Assembly (NCBI GenBank): GCA_025060415.1
Contig: JANXBT010000001.1
Location: 192,313 to 256,312, forward strand
Reading direction: 5' to 3'
Source: Candidatus Bipolaricaulota bacterium
GTDB taxonomy: Bacteria > Bipolaricaulota > Bipolaricaulia > Bipolaricaulales > Bipolaricaulaceae
DNA length: 64,000 nucleotides
The notes under the pieces are model-generated. The model searched no databases and was not told where the DNA came from. It worked only from the letters and a program-made list of their open reading frames with translations. Shown here piece by piece: positions 25,268 through 33,753 of the stretch. Position 1 is the stretch's first letter. Each line of letters starts with the position of its first letter. Made by a program: the position numbers and the translations under genes.

Positions 25268-26485
25268 TCAGCGCCCCCCCGCGGGGAGGACCACCCGCCC
25301 CTCCTTGACCACCGCCCAGGCCAGGTTTTGCCCCATCCAGTAGGGGATCTCCGCGAAGGTGGCGGCGTCCCACACCACGAGGTCCGCCTTTTTGCCCGCC
25401 TCGAGGGATCCGACCTCTTGGGCGAGGCCGAGCGCGGCGGCGGCGTTGAGGGTGGCGGCGGTGAGGACCTCCTCCGGGCTCATCTTGAGCTTCAGGATGG
25501 CCAAGCTCATCGCGAACGGCAGGGAGGCCAAGGGGCAGGAGCCGGGGTTGAAGTCCGTGCCCAGGGCCACGGGGACGCCCGCCTCGATGAGCGGCCGCGC
25601 CGGCGGATAGGGCTCCTCAAGGAGGAACGCCGTCCCGGGGAGGAGCACGGCCACCGTGCCCGCCTCGGCCAGGGCCCGGATCCCCTCCGGCGAAACGTGC
25701 AGGAGGTGTTCGGCCGAGGTGGCCCGCAGCTCCGCCGCGAGCTCCGCCGCGCCCACGGGGGCCAGCTCGTCCGCGTGGACCTTGAGGCCCAGGCCCAGGC
25801 GGCGCGCGGCCTCCAGGATCCGCCGGGCCTCCTCCACGGTGTAGAAGCCGCGGTCGCAGAACACATCGCAGAAACGGGCCAAGCCCTCCGCGGCCACCGC
25901 GGGCAGCATCTCTTCAACCAAAAGGCGCACGTACTCCTCCCGCGGGACCTCCGGGGGGAAGGCGTGGGCGCCCATGAAGGTGGGGACGAGGGTTAGGGGG
26001 AGGGCCTCCGCAAGCCGGCGCACGGCCCGCAGCATCTTGAGCTCGTCCGCTAGGGTGAGGCCGTAGCCGGATTTCACCTCCACCGTGGTGACGCCCTGGG
26101 CCAGCATGCGCCCAAGGCGGGGGGCCGCAAGCTGCACGAGCTCCTCCTCCGAGGCCGCGCGGGTGGCGCGGACGGTGGTGAGGATACCCCCGCCCGTGTA
26201 CCTCTCCCCGCGGGCGCGGGCCAGGAACTCCTGGACGCGGTTCCCGGCGAACACGGCGTGGGTGTGGGGGTCCACAAGTCCAGGGGTCACGCAGCGCCCC
26301 TCGCAGTGCAGAACCGGCCCCTCAAACCGCGGCGGGCTTCCCGTCCCCACCGCAGCGATGCGCCCCTCGCGCACCAGGACGTAGGCCTCGCGCAGGATCA
26401 GGAGCCGGCCCTGGGCCCGCCCCCCCAGGGGCCGGCCGCCCAGGGGCGTGGCCAGCTCCCCAATCCCCACCACCAGGAGGTCCAC
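25268..26485 (-). CDS. hutI: Imidazolonepropionase
   Basis: 405 residues. Amidohydrolase that opens the imidazolone ring in histidine degradation. The metal site is in TPGLVDPHTHAVFAGNR (HxH), with TTVEVKSGYGLT, a FMGAHAFP metal histidine segment and GTDFNPGS. The GTG start at 26485 is 6 bases from TAGAAT. It is divergent from hutH with only 36 bases between the two start codons. hutU, needed between them in the pathway, is not in the window. Confidence 0.96.
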   Translation of the reverse strand: MDLLVVGIGELATPLGGRPLGGRAQGRLLILREAYVLVREGRIAAVGTGSPPRFEGPVLHCEGRCVTPGLVDPHTHAVFAGNRVQEFLARARGERYTGGGILTTVRATRAASEEELVQLAAPRLGRMLAQGVTTVEVKSGYGLTLADELKMLRAVRRLAEALPLTLVPTFMGAHAFPPEVPREEYVRLLVEEMLPAVAAEGLARFCDVFCDRGFYTVEEARRILEAARRLGLGLKVHADELAPVGAAELAAELRATSAEHLLHVSPEGIRALAEAGTVAVLLPGTAFLLEEPYPPARPLIEAGVPVALGTDFNPGSCPLASLPFAMSLAILKLKMSPEEVLTAATLNAAAALGLAQEVGSLEAGKKADLVVWDAATFAEIPYWMGQNLAWAVVKEGRVVLPAGGR

Positions 26486-26491
26486 GGCGCG

Positions 26492-26514
26492 ATTCTAACG
26501 CCCTTGGGTATACT
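26492..26514. promoter_or_regulatory. Divergent hutI/hutH promoters
   Basis: Minus-strand TAGAAT (26492-26497) is 6 bases before the hutI GTG. Plus-strand TATACT (26509-26514) is 7 bases before the hutH GTG. Only 11 bases separate the hexamers, so each promoter's -35 region lies within or beyond the other's start region. Both mRNAs should be leaderless. Confidence 0.55.
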
Positions 26515-26521
26515 GTCCGGT

Positions 26522-28015
26522 GTGATCGAGCTGGATGGCCATCTGACCGTGGAGTCCGCGGAATCCGTGGTGTTCCAAGGGGTTGGGGTTCGCCTTTCCC
26601 CCGCGGCGTGGGAGAGGCTGGAGGCCGCGCACCAGGCCCTCCGCCAGGCCCTGCGTGCGGACCAGGCGATCTACGGGGTGAACACGGGGCTGGGCGCCCT
26701 CTCCCGCGTGCGCGTGCCCCCGGAGGAGCTTGCCCAGCTGCAGCTGAACCTGGTGCGCTCCCACGCGGTGGGGGTGGGCGAGCCCTTGCCCGAGCGCGCG
26801 GTGCGCGCCGTCCTCCTTTTTCGCCTCAACTCCTTTCTGCAAGGGGCGTCGGGCGTGCGGCCGGAGCTCGCCGCGCTCCTTGGGGAGATGCTCAACCGCG
26901 GGGTGTACCCCGTGATCCCCAGCCAAGGGTCGGTGGGCGCCTCGGGGGACCTGGCGCCCCTAGCCCATTTGGCCCTGGTGCTGATCGGGGAGGGGCGGGC
27001 GCGCTTTCGGGGGGAGGAGCTTCCGGGCGGGGAGGCGTTGCGCCGGGCCGGCCTCGCCCCCCTTTCCGAGCTTCAGCCCAAGGAGGGGCTGGCCCTCCTC
27101 AACGGCACCTCCGTGATGCTGGCCCAGCTCTTCTGCGCTTGGGTTTTGGGGCGGCGCGCCTTCGCCGCGGCCCTGGGGGTCTCCGCCCTCTCCTTCCAGG
27201 CCCTGCGCGGGCACACCCAGCCCCTGGACCCCCGCATCCATGCCCTGCGTCCCCACCCCGGCCAGGTCAAGGTGGCCGAGGCCCTGCGCGCCCTCCTCGC
27301 GGGGAGTTCCCTCACCGATACCTTCCGGGACGACGTGCAGGACCCCTATTCCCTGCGGTGTTTGCCCCAGATCCTCGGCCCGGTGTGGGAGGTCCTGGCG
27401 CGGCTTCGCGGGACCCTGGAGACGGAGATGAACGCGGCCACCGACAACCCCCTTGTGCTCCCCGGGGGCGAGGTCCTGTGCGGGGGGAACTTTCACGGCC
27501 AGGTGCTGGCCCTGGCGGCGGAGGAGCTGGGGATGGCCTTGGCCGTGCTGGGGGGCTCCTGCGAGCGGCGGCTCCATTTGCTCCTCAACGCGCCGGAGCG
27601 GCGCCTCCCCCCGTTTTTGGCCGCCCGGCCGGGGCGGAGCTCGGGCCTCATGCTCCTCCAATACGCGGCGGCCGCGCTGGCCGCGGAGAACAAGGTCTTG
27701 GCGCACCCTGCGGCGGTGGACTCCCTCCCCACTTCGGGCGGAAAAGAGGACCACAACCCCATGGGCGCCACTTCCTGCTGGAAGGCCCTTAGGATCGCGA
27801 CCAACGTGGCGCACCAGGTGGCCCTGGAGGCCATCGCCGCCCGCTGGGCCGTGGCCCTCCAGGGCGAGGCCAAGCTCTCCCCGGCCACGCGGGACCTCTA
27901 CCGCGCTCTGGCGGAGCACGTCCCGCCCCCGGGGGAGGACCGGCCCTGGAGCGAAACGGCGGCCCGCTTGGCCCAGGAGATCGCGGAAGGGAGGCTGGGT
28001 ATCCATGGGGTTTAA
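26522..28015 (+). CDS. hutH: Histidine ammonia-lyase
   Basis: 497 residues. The MIO prosthetic group forms from the Ala-Ser-Gly in GSVGASGDLAPLAHLAL near residue 140. YGVNTGLG, LNGTSVMLA and VQDPYSLRCLPQ are also conserved. It removes ammonia from histidine to give urocanate. I chose GTG 26522 because longer in-frame starts precede the promoter and add unrelated sequence. It overlaps era by 11 bases. Confidence 0.96.
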   Translation: MIELDGHLTVESAESVVFQGVGVRLSPAAWERLEAAHQALRQALRADQAIYGVNTGLGALSRVRVPPEELAQLQLNLVRSHAVGVGEPLPERAVRAVLLFRLNSFLQGASGVRPELAALLGEMLNRGVYPVIPSQGSVGASGDLAPLAHLALVLIGEGRARFRGEELPGGEALRRAGLAPLSELQPKEGLALLNGTSVMLAQLFCAWVLGRRAFAAALGVSALSFQALRGHTQPLDPRIHALRPHPGQVKVAEALRALLAGSSLTDTFRDDVQDPYSLRCLPQILGPVWEVLARLRGTLETEMNAATDNPLVLPGGEVLCGGNFHGQVLALAAEELGMALAVLGGSCERRLHLLLNAPERRLPPFLAARPGRSSGLMLLQYAAAALAAENKVLAHPAAVDSLPTSGGKEDHNPMGATSCWKALRIATNVAHQVALEAIAARWAVALQGEAKLSPATRDLYRALAEHVPPPGEDRPWSETAARLAQEIAEGRLGIHGV

Positions 28016-28898
28016 AGCCGGGACCGTGGCGGTGGTGGGAAAAACCAACGTGGGCAAGTCCTCCTTCATCAACGCCGTGATGGGGAGGAAGGTGGTGATC
28101 GTTTCGGATCGGCCGCAGACCACGCGCAACCGCATCCGCTGCATCTACAACACGGCAGGGGCGCAGGTGGTGTTCGTGGACACCCCGGGGCTCCACCAGC
28201 CCGTGAACAAGCTTTCCGCCCACCTCCTCAAGGAGGCCTTCCGCGCCCTGGCGGGGGTGGACGAGGTCGTGTACATGGTGGAGCCCACGGGGAAGGTGGA
28301 CGAGTACGATGAGACCGTGCTCCCCCGCATCCAGGCCCTCCCCTGCCCCAAGGTGCTTTTGGTGAACAAGATCGACCTGGCCAAGGGCAACGAGCTCCCT
28401 GAGACGCTTTTGGCCTACGACCGCTTGGGGATCTTCCAGGATCTCGTGCCCATCTCCGCCAAGCGCGGCACCAACCTGGAGCGGGCCCTGCAGGTGATCA
28501 TCGGCCACCTCCCCGAGGGCGAGCCCCTCTTCCCCCCGGACCTCCCCCTGCCCACCGACCGCCCTTTAGAGTTCTTCGTGGCCGAGCTCATCCGCGAGAA
28601 GATCTTCCACCTCACGTACCAGGAGATCCCCTACTCCACGGCGGTGGTGGTGGAGGAGATCCGGGAGCGGGAGGACAAGCCCCTCATCGAGGTATACGCC
28701 ACGATCTACGTGGCCAAGGACTCGCAGAAGGGGATTGTGATCGGCGCCGGCGGCCAGAAGCTCAAGGAGATCGGGCGGCTGGCGCGGCTGGAGCTCGAGG
28801 CCATGCTGGGCAAGAAGGTCTTCCTCTCCCTCCAGGTGAAGGTGCGGCCCAAGTGGACGGAGGACGAGAAGGAGATCGTGCGCCTCACCGGCGACTGA
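28005..28898 (+). CDS. era: GTPase Era
   Basis: 297 residues. G1 VGKTNVGKSSFIN, G2 region QTTRNRIRCI, G3 DTPGL, G4 NKID and G5 SAK are all present. A C-terminal KH domain with VIGAGGQKLKEIGRLAR completes the protein. It helps assemble the 30S subunit by binding the 16S 3' end. Era after hutH is an unusual pairing; era is commonly linked to recO, which lies 2.7 kb downstream. Confidence 0.96.
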   Translation: MGFKAGTVAVVGKTNVGKSSFINAVMGRKVVIVSDRPQTTRNRIRCIYNTAGAQVVFVDTPGLHQPVNKLSAHLLKEAFRALAGVDEVVYMVEPTGKVDEYDETVLPRIQALPCPKVLLVNKIDLAKGNELPETLLAYDRLGIFQDLVPISAKRGTNLERALQVIIGHLPEGEPLFPPDLPLPTDRPLEFFVAELIREKIFHLTYQEIPYSTAVVVEEIREREDKPLIEVYATIYVAKDSQKGIVIGAGGQKLKEIGRLARLELEAMLGKKVFLSLQVKVRPKWTEDEKEIVRLTGD

Positions 28899-28904
28899 TA
28901 TACT
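28899..28904 (+). promoter_or_regulatory. -10 hexamer of the GNAT/racemase pair
   Basis: TATACT spanning the end of the era stop region, with 7 bases before ATG 28912. Leaderless geometry. Confidence 0.5.
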
Positions 28905-28911
28905 CGCCCCG

Positions 28912-29775
28912 ATGCCCGAGGACGTGGTGATCGAGCCCGTACGGGACTTCGCGGGCTACCGGGCCTGCGAGCGCCTGCAGAAGGAGGTGTGGGGTTTTTC
29001 TGATCTCGCCGTTGTTCCCGACCACCTCATCCACATGATCGTGCAGGCCGGGGGTCTGCTTCTTGGGGCCTTCGACGGGGTGGGCCCGGGCCGGGAGATG
29101 CTGGGCTTCTCCCTCTCCGTGGTGGGCCTCTGGGAGGGCGGGCGGCTGCGTCACCACTCCCTCATGACCGCGGTGAGGCCCGGCCTGCAGGACCGGGGCA
29201 TCGGCCAAAGGCTCAAGCTCGCCCAGCGCGCCCACGTCCTGGCCCAGGGGATCGACCTCATCACCTGGACATTTGACCCCTTGGAATCGCGCAACGCGCA
29301 CTTCAACCTGAACAAATTGGGCGGGGTGGTGCGCCGCTACCTCCCCAACTATTTCGGGGAGGACATGCGGGACGAGCGCAACCGGGGCCTGCCGGGGGAC
29401 CGCTTCCTGTGCGAATGGTATCTGCGTTCTCCCCGGGTGGAGGCCCGGGTGAGGAGCGAGGTCTCCTGGGACCTGCGGCTGGGCGAGGTGGAGGTGATCA
29501 ACCGCACGGTGCGGCTCCCTTCAGGGCAGCGGGCGCCCGGCGGCGGCCGCCTCGGCCTCTCCGGCCCCCACCTCCTCTTTGAGATCCCCAGCGACCTCCA
29601 GGCCCTCAAGCGCGAACACCTGGAGGTGGCCCGGGCCTGGCGCGGCGAGTGCCGCCGCTTCCTCCAGCCCTACTTGGAGGAGGGCTACCTCGTGACCGGC
29701 CTCTTCCGCGAAGGGGACCGTAGCTTCCTCGTCCTGGAAAAGGCGTCCCTCGAGGAGGTGCTTGCCCGAACGTGA
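28912..29775 (+). CDS. GNAT-superfamily acyltransferase (COG3375 type), probable amino-acid N-succinyltransferase
   Basis: 287 residues. An N-terminal GNAT-like domain with HSLMTAVRPGLQDRGIGQRLKLAQR (acyl-CoA binding, residues about 79-104) is followed by the TWTFDPLESRNAHFNLNKLGG signature. It overlaps by 4 bases with an N-succinylamino acid racemase homologue. From what is known of Geobacillus, such a pair converts D- to L-amino acids: the GNAT succinylates the D-form, the racemase inverts it and a hydrolase removes succinate. The hydrolase is not obvious here. Confidence 0.75.
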   Translation: MPEDVVIEPVRDFAGYRACERLQKEVWGFSDLAVVPDHLIHMIVQAGGLLLGAFDGVGPGREMLGFSLSVVGLWEGGRLRHHSLMTAVRPGLQDRGIGQRLKLAQRAHVLAQGIDLITWTFDPLESRNAHFNLNKLGGVVRRYLPNYFGEDMRDERNRGLPGDRFLCEWYLRSPRVEARVRSEVSWDLRLGEVEVINRTVRLPSGQRAPGGGRLGLSGPHLLFEIPSDLQALKREHLEVARAWRGECRRFLQPYLEEGYLVTGLFREGDRSFLVLEKASLEEVLART

Positions 29776-30884
29776 TCCGGCTGGAACGCCTTTCCCTGTT
29801 CCTGGTGGAGTTGCCGTTGGTGGCCCCGTTCGCCACAAGCTTTGGGGAGGAGCGCACCAAACAGGCCCTTTTGGTGTCCCTCACTGCGGATGGGGTCATG
29901 GGCTGGGGGGAGTGCGTGGCCGGCTCCGGCCCCTGGTACTCCTGGGAAACCGTGGAGACCGCGCGCTACGTGATCTCCGAGCACATCCGCCCCCTCCTTT
30001 CCAGCCGCAAGGTCTTTGAGCACCCCAGCGAACTCCCCGCGGCGCTGGCGCCCATCCGCGGGCACGGCATGGCCAAGGCCGCGGTGGAGGCGGCGCTTTG
30101 GGACCTTTATGCGCGCCTCCAAAGGAAGCCGCTTTACCAGCTTTTGGGCGGGGTGCGCGAGGCCGTGCCCGCCGGGGTCAGCGTGGGGATCCAACCGGAC
30201 ATCCCCAGCCTCCTGGCGGCGGTGGAGGGGTATTTAGCCGAGGGCTACCAACGCATCAAGCTCAAGATCAAGCCCGGCTGGGACGTGGAGCCCCTGCGGG
30301 CCGTGCGCGAGCGCTTCCCCGACGTGCTCCTCTCCGCGGACGCCAACGCCGCCTACACCCTGGCGGACCTCCCCACCCTGCGCGAGCTCGATCGCTTCGG
30401 CCTCCTCATGCTCGAGCAGCCCCTGCACTTTGAGGACCTCCTGGAGCACGCCCAGCTGGCCCGGGAATTGGCCACCCCGATCTGCCTGGACGAGTCCATC
30501 ACCTCGGCCCGGCGGGCCCGCGAGGCCCTGGCGCTTGGGGCCTGCCGCATCATCAACGTGAAGCCGGGCCGGGTGGGCGGGCTCACCGAGGCCCTGGAGA
30601 TCCACGCCCTGGCCCTGGAGCGGGGGATCCCACTTTGGTGCGGGGGGATGCTGGAGACCGGGATCGGCCGGGCCCTGAACGTGCACCTCGCCACCCTCCC
30701 CGGCTTCACCCTCCCCCACGACATCTCCGCCACCAAGCGCTACTTCCGCGAGGACATCGCGGACCCGCCCTTCGAGCTGCGGGACGGGCACCTCCCCGTG
30801 CCCCAGCGCCCGGGCCTGGGCGTGGAGATCAACTGGGACCGGCTTCTGCGCTCCGCCACCTGGAGCCGCACCTGGAAGCTCTAA
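29772..30884 (+). CDS. Enolase-superfamily N-succinylamino acid racemase / o-succinylbenzoate synthase
   Basis: 370 residues. The capping domain is followed by the barrel. The KxK catalytic pair is in INLKIKP-like RIKLKIKPGWD near residue 164, metal ligands are in SADANAAY, LEQPLHF and CLDESI, and the second catalytic lysine is in IINVKPGRVGG. The closest type is NSAR/OSBS (MenC). The GNAT partner and absence of other menaquinone genes nearby favour the racemase role. GTG start overlaps the GNAT stop by 4 bases. Confidence 0.88.
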   Translation: MIRLERLSLFLVELPLVAPFATSFGEERTKQALLVSLTADGVMGWGECVAGSGPWYSWETVETARYVISEHIRPLLSSRKVFEHPSELPAALAPIRGHGMAKAAVEAALWDLYARLQRKPLYQLLGGVREAVPAGVSVGIQPDIPSLLAAVEGYLAEGYQRIKLKIKPGWDVEPLRAVRERFPDVLLSADANAAYTLADLPTLRELDRFGLLMLEQPLHFEDLLEHAQLARELATPICLDESITSARRAREALALGACRIINVKPGRVGGLTEALEIHALALERGIPLWCGGMLETGIGRALNVHLATLPGFTLPHDISATKRYFREDIADPPFELRDGHLPVPQRPGLGVEINWDRLLRSATWSRTWKL

Positions 30885-30893
30885 GGAGGGGGC

Positions 30894-31565
30894 ATGCGCA
30901 AGGCGGAATTGGCACGGCTCATCGACCACACGGCCCTGGGGCCCGATGTGGACCGCACGCGGGTGGAAAAGGCCTGTCAGGAAGCGATCCAGCACCGGTT
31001 CTGCGCGGTGTGCGTTCCCCCGCCCTTCGTGGGGCTGGCCCGCCAGCTCCTGCGGGACAGCGGGGTTAAAGTGTGCGCCGCGGTGGGCTTCCCCCACGGC
31101 CAGCACCGGCCGGAGGTCAAGGCCCTGGAGGCCCGGCTGGCCGTGGAGGAGGGCGCGGACGAGGTGGACATGGTCATCCACGTGCCGGCCCTGAAGGCCG
31201 GGGACTACGCCTACATGCTCTCGGAGATCCGGGCCGTGCGGGAGGCCACGCAGAAGGCGGCCCGGCCCGTGGTGCTCAAGGTCATCCTGGAGTGCGCCCT
31301 CCTCACGGACGAGGAGAAGGTGGCGGGCGCGATCCTGGCGAAGGCCGCGGGTGCGGACTTCGTGAAGACCTCCACGGGGTTTGGCCCCGGCGGGGCCACC
31401 CCCGAGGACGTGGCCCTCCTGCGCCGCACCGTGGGCCCGCACTTCGGGGTGAAGGCCTCCGGCGGCATCCGCGACTACGCCACCGCCCTGCGGATGGTCC
31501 AGGCCGGCGCCAACCGCCTGGGCGCCTCCCGCTCCCTGGACATCCTGGCCGGCGCCCCCGATTAG
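30894..31565 (+). CDS. deoC: Deoxyribose-phosphate aldolase
   Basis: 223 residues. The proton-relay Asp is in DEVDMVIHV, with a lysine in VVLKVILE, and the Schiff-base lysine in ADFVKTSTGF near residue 157, followed by GGATPEDVALLRR. It cleaves deoxyribose-5-phosphate to acetaldehyde and glyceraldehyde-3-phosphate. The acetaldehyde could feed the aldehyde:ferredoxin oxidoreductase (inference). AGGAGGGGG precedes the ATG. Confidence 0.96.
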   Translation: MRKAELARLIDHTALGPDVDRTRVEKACQEAIQHRFCAVCVPPPFVGLARQLLRDSGVKVCAAVGFPHGQHRPEVKALEARLAVEEGADEVDMVIHVPALKAGDYAYMLSEIRAVREATQKAARPVVLKVILECALLTDEEKVAGAILAKAAGADFVKTSTGFGPGGATPEDVALLRRTVGPHFGVKASGGIRDYATALRMVQAGANRLGASRSLDILAGAPD

Positions 31566-31567
31566 CG

Positions 31568-32263
31568 TTGCCCGAGCTCGTCCGCGACCACGGCCTCGTC
31601 CTCCGCACCCAGGACCACGCGGAAACGGATCGCCTCGTGTCCCTGCTCGCGGAGGGCCGCGGGCGGGTGGAGCTTTTGGTGAAGGGCGCGCGGCGCCTGG
31701 AGCGCCCCTTCGGGGCCGTCCTCGACGTCCTGAACCTGGCCGAGGTCATCTACTACCGCCGGCGCTCAGGCCTGCACCTCCTCCGGGAGGCCACCCTCCT
31801 CCAGGACTTCCCCGGGGTGCGCGCGGATCTGGCCCGGCTGGAGGCCGCCCTCCTCCTCCTGCGGTGGGCCTGGGAGCTCGTCCCGCGGGAGGTCCCCGAT
31901 CCCCGGCCCTTCCGCCTCACCCTGGGCTTCCTCCACGCCCTGGGGGAAAGCCCCGCGCCCCCGGTCCTTCTGGCCGCCTACCGCCTGCGGCTCCTTTCCC
32001 TTTTGGGGTATCGGCCGGCCCTGCAGGGGTGCGTGGCCTGCGGCCGTAGGGAGAGCCTGGTTTGGGTGCCGGAGCGCGGGGGCCTGGTGTGCCGGGCCTG
32101 CGGCGGGGAGGGGCCGGAGGTGCCCTCCCGGATCCAGCGCGCTCTGGATGGGCTTTTGCGCCTCCCCCTGGCCGCCCTCCTGCGCCTGCGCCTCCCCCCA
32201 GAGGACCTCCAGGAAATCGAGCGCCTCACCCGGGCCTTCCGGGAGGTCCAGCTCGCCCGCTGA
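31568..32263 (+). CDS. recO: DNA repair protein RecO
   Basis: 231 residues. An N-terminal OB-fold begins HGLVLRTQDHAETDRLVSLLAEGRGRVELLVKGARR, a helical domain follows, and a zinc finger CVACGRRES...CRACGGEG sits near residues 157-180. It acts with RecF/RecR to load RecA in gap repair. The TTG at 31568, two bases after the deoC stop, is the first possible start; no stronger ribosome-binding site is visible. Confidence 0.9.
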   Translation: MPELVRDHGLVLRTQDHAETDRLVSLLAEGRGRVELLVKGARRLERPFGAVLDVLNLAEVIYYRRRSGLHLLREATLLQDFPGVRADLARLEAALLLLRWAWELVPREVPDPRPFRLTLGFLHALGESPAPPVLLAAYRLRLLSLLGYRPALQGCVACGRRESLVWVPERGGLVCRACGGEGPEVPSRIQRALDGLLRLPLAALLRLRLPPEDLQEIERLTRAFREVQLAR

Positions 32264-32275
32264 ACGCGGCCCCGG

Positions 32276-32281
32276 TATATT
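32276..32281 (+). promoter_or_regulatory. -10 hexamer of atpC-fabF
   Basis: TATATT, 7 bases before GTG 32289. Leaderless geometry. Confidence 0.45.
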
Positions 32282-32288
32282 TGCGCCC

Positions 32289-32537
32289 GTGGAGTTGCGC
32301 ATCGTTTCCTGCGAGCGGCCGGTCTTCTCCTCCGCGGTGCTGGCCGTGTACGCCCAAAGCCCCGTGGGCTGGTTCGGCCTCCTCCCCAAGCACGCGCCGG
32401 CCGTCTTCCTCCTCAAGGAGGCGCCCCTGCGGGCCGTCCTGCCCGAGGGCGAGAAGAGGTTCTTCGTGCGCAACGGGGTGCTGTACGTGCGGGAGGACGT
32501 GGTGACGGTGGTGGCGGACGAGGTGCGCCTTGCCTAG
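32289..32537 (+). CDS. atpC: Short F-type ATP synthase epsilon-like subunit (orphan)
   Basis: 82 residues. The sequence covers only the N-terminal beta sandwich of AtpC: VELRIVSCERPVFSSAVLAVYAQSPVGWFGLLPKHAP then FFVRNGVLYVREDVVTVVADE. The C-terminal helical hairpin that inhibits ATP hydrolysis is missing. No other ATP synthase gene is in the window. It overlaps fabF by 8 bases. Similar helix-free epsilon subunits are known in some bacteria. It may serve the enzyme from a distance or be a remnant. Confidence 0.8.
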   Translation: MELRIVSCERPVFSSAVLAVYAQSPVGWFGLLPKHAPAVFLLKEAPLRAVLPEGEKRFFVRNGVLYVREDVVTVVADEVRLA

Positions 32538-33753
32538 GGTGTTCGTGAGCGGGTTTGGGGTGGTGAGCCCCCTGGGGGTGGGGCGGGCCGCGTTCTTTCA
32601 GGGCCTGCGGGAGGGGAGGGTGGCCATCCGCCGCGTGGACCAGGACCTCGATCTTCCCGGGATCGGGGCGAAGGTGGCCGCGCCCTGCGACGGCTTCGAT
32701 CCTCTGGCGTTTTTGCCGGCCAAGCGGGTCCGGCGCCTGGGCCGCACCTCCCAGATGGCCGTGGCGGCCGCCCAGCTCGCGGTGGCGGAGGCCCGGCTGG
32801 ACCCCCAAAGGGGCACGGGCGCGGTGGTGGTGGGCACGGGCATCGGCGCCCTGGAGGTCCTCCTGGAAAACCACCAGACCTTCCTCAGCCGGGGGGCGGA
32901 GCGGGTCTCGCCCTTCCTTGTTCCCCTCATGATGCCCAACGCGCCGGCGGCGGAGATCTCCATCGAGCTGGGGATCAAGGGGCCGAGCTTTGGGGTGGTC
33001 ACGGCCTGCGCCGCGAGCGCCCACGCGGTGGGCCTGGCCTTCGAGATGGTCCGGCAGGGTTGGGTGGACTGGGCCCTGGCCGGCGGGGCGGAGGCCGTGA
33101 TCCTGCCCCTTGTGCTGGCGGCCTTCGACCGCATGGGCGCCCTCTCGCGCAACCCCGACCCGCAGCGGGCCTCGCGGCCCTTCGACCGCGACCGCGACGG
33201 GTTCGTGCTGGGCGAGGGCGCCGCCGTCCTCGTCCTGGAAAGCGAGGAGCACCTTCTGGGGCGGGGCGGCCAGGCGCTGGCGGAGGTGGTGGGCTTCGGG
33301 CAGAGCTCCGACGCCTTCCACATCACCGCCCCGCCCGAGGACGGGGACGGCGCCTATCGGGCCATGGCCGCCGCGTTGGCCCGCGCGGGCCTCCCCCCGG
33401 AGGCGGTGGACTACGTGAACGCCCACGGCACCTCCACCCCCCTCAACGACCGGGCGGAAACGCTGGCCCTAAAGCGGCTTTTGGGGGAGAGGGCCTACGA
33501 GGTGCCGGTGAGCTCCACGAAGTCCCAGATCGGCCACCTTTTGGGCGCGGCGGCCGCCGCGGAGTTGGGCGCCGTCCTCTTCGCCTTCCTCGAGGGGCTG
33601 ATCCCCGCCACCGTCACCTGGGAGAACCGCGATCCCGAGTGCGATCTGGACTATGTGCCCGGTTCTCCACGGCCGGGGCGGGTCCGGGTGGCCCTGAAGA
33701 ACTCCTTCGGCTTCGGCGGCCAGAACGCCTCCCTCGTCCTGCGCGCGGCGTGA
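32530..33753 (+). CDS. fabF: 3-oxoacyl-[acyl-carrier-protein] synthase II
   Basis: 407 residues. Thiolase fold with catalytic Cys in TACAASAHAVGLA (about residue 161), His in NAHGTSTPLNDRAE (about 302) and His in STKSQIGHLLGAA (about 338). It elongates fatty acids on ACP. TTG start at 32530 inside atpC. Its last 140 bases face the tail of the WD40 gene on the other strand. Confidence 0.96.
   Translation: MPRVFVSGFGVVSPLGVGRAAFFQGLREGRVAIRRVDQDLDLPGIGAKVAAPCDGFDPLAFLPAKRVRRLGRTSQMAVAAAQLAVAEARLDPQRGTGAVVVGTGIGALEVLLENHQTFLSRGAERVSPFLVPLMMPNAPAAEISIELGIKGPSFGVVTACAASAHAVGLAFEMVRQGWVDWALAGGAEAVILPLVLAAFDRMGALSRNPDPQRASRPFDRDRDGFVLGEGAAVLVLESEEHLLGRGGQALAEVVGFGQSSDAFHITAPPEDGDGAYRAMAAALARAGLPPEAVDYVNAHGTSTPLNDRAETLALKRLLGERAYEVPVSSTKSQIGHLLGAAAAAELGAVLFAFLEGLIPATVTWENRDPECDLDYVPGSPRPGRVRVALKNSFGFGGQNASLVLRAA

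Noticed and set aside
26258-26521. N-terminal extension of hutH
   Set aside because: It is antisense to hutI and lies upstream of the hutH promoter hexamer.
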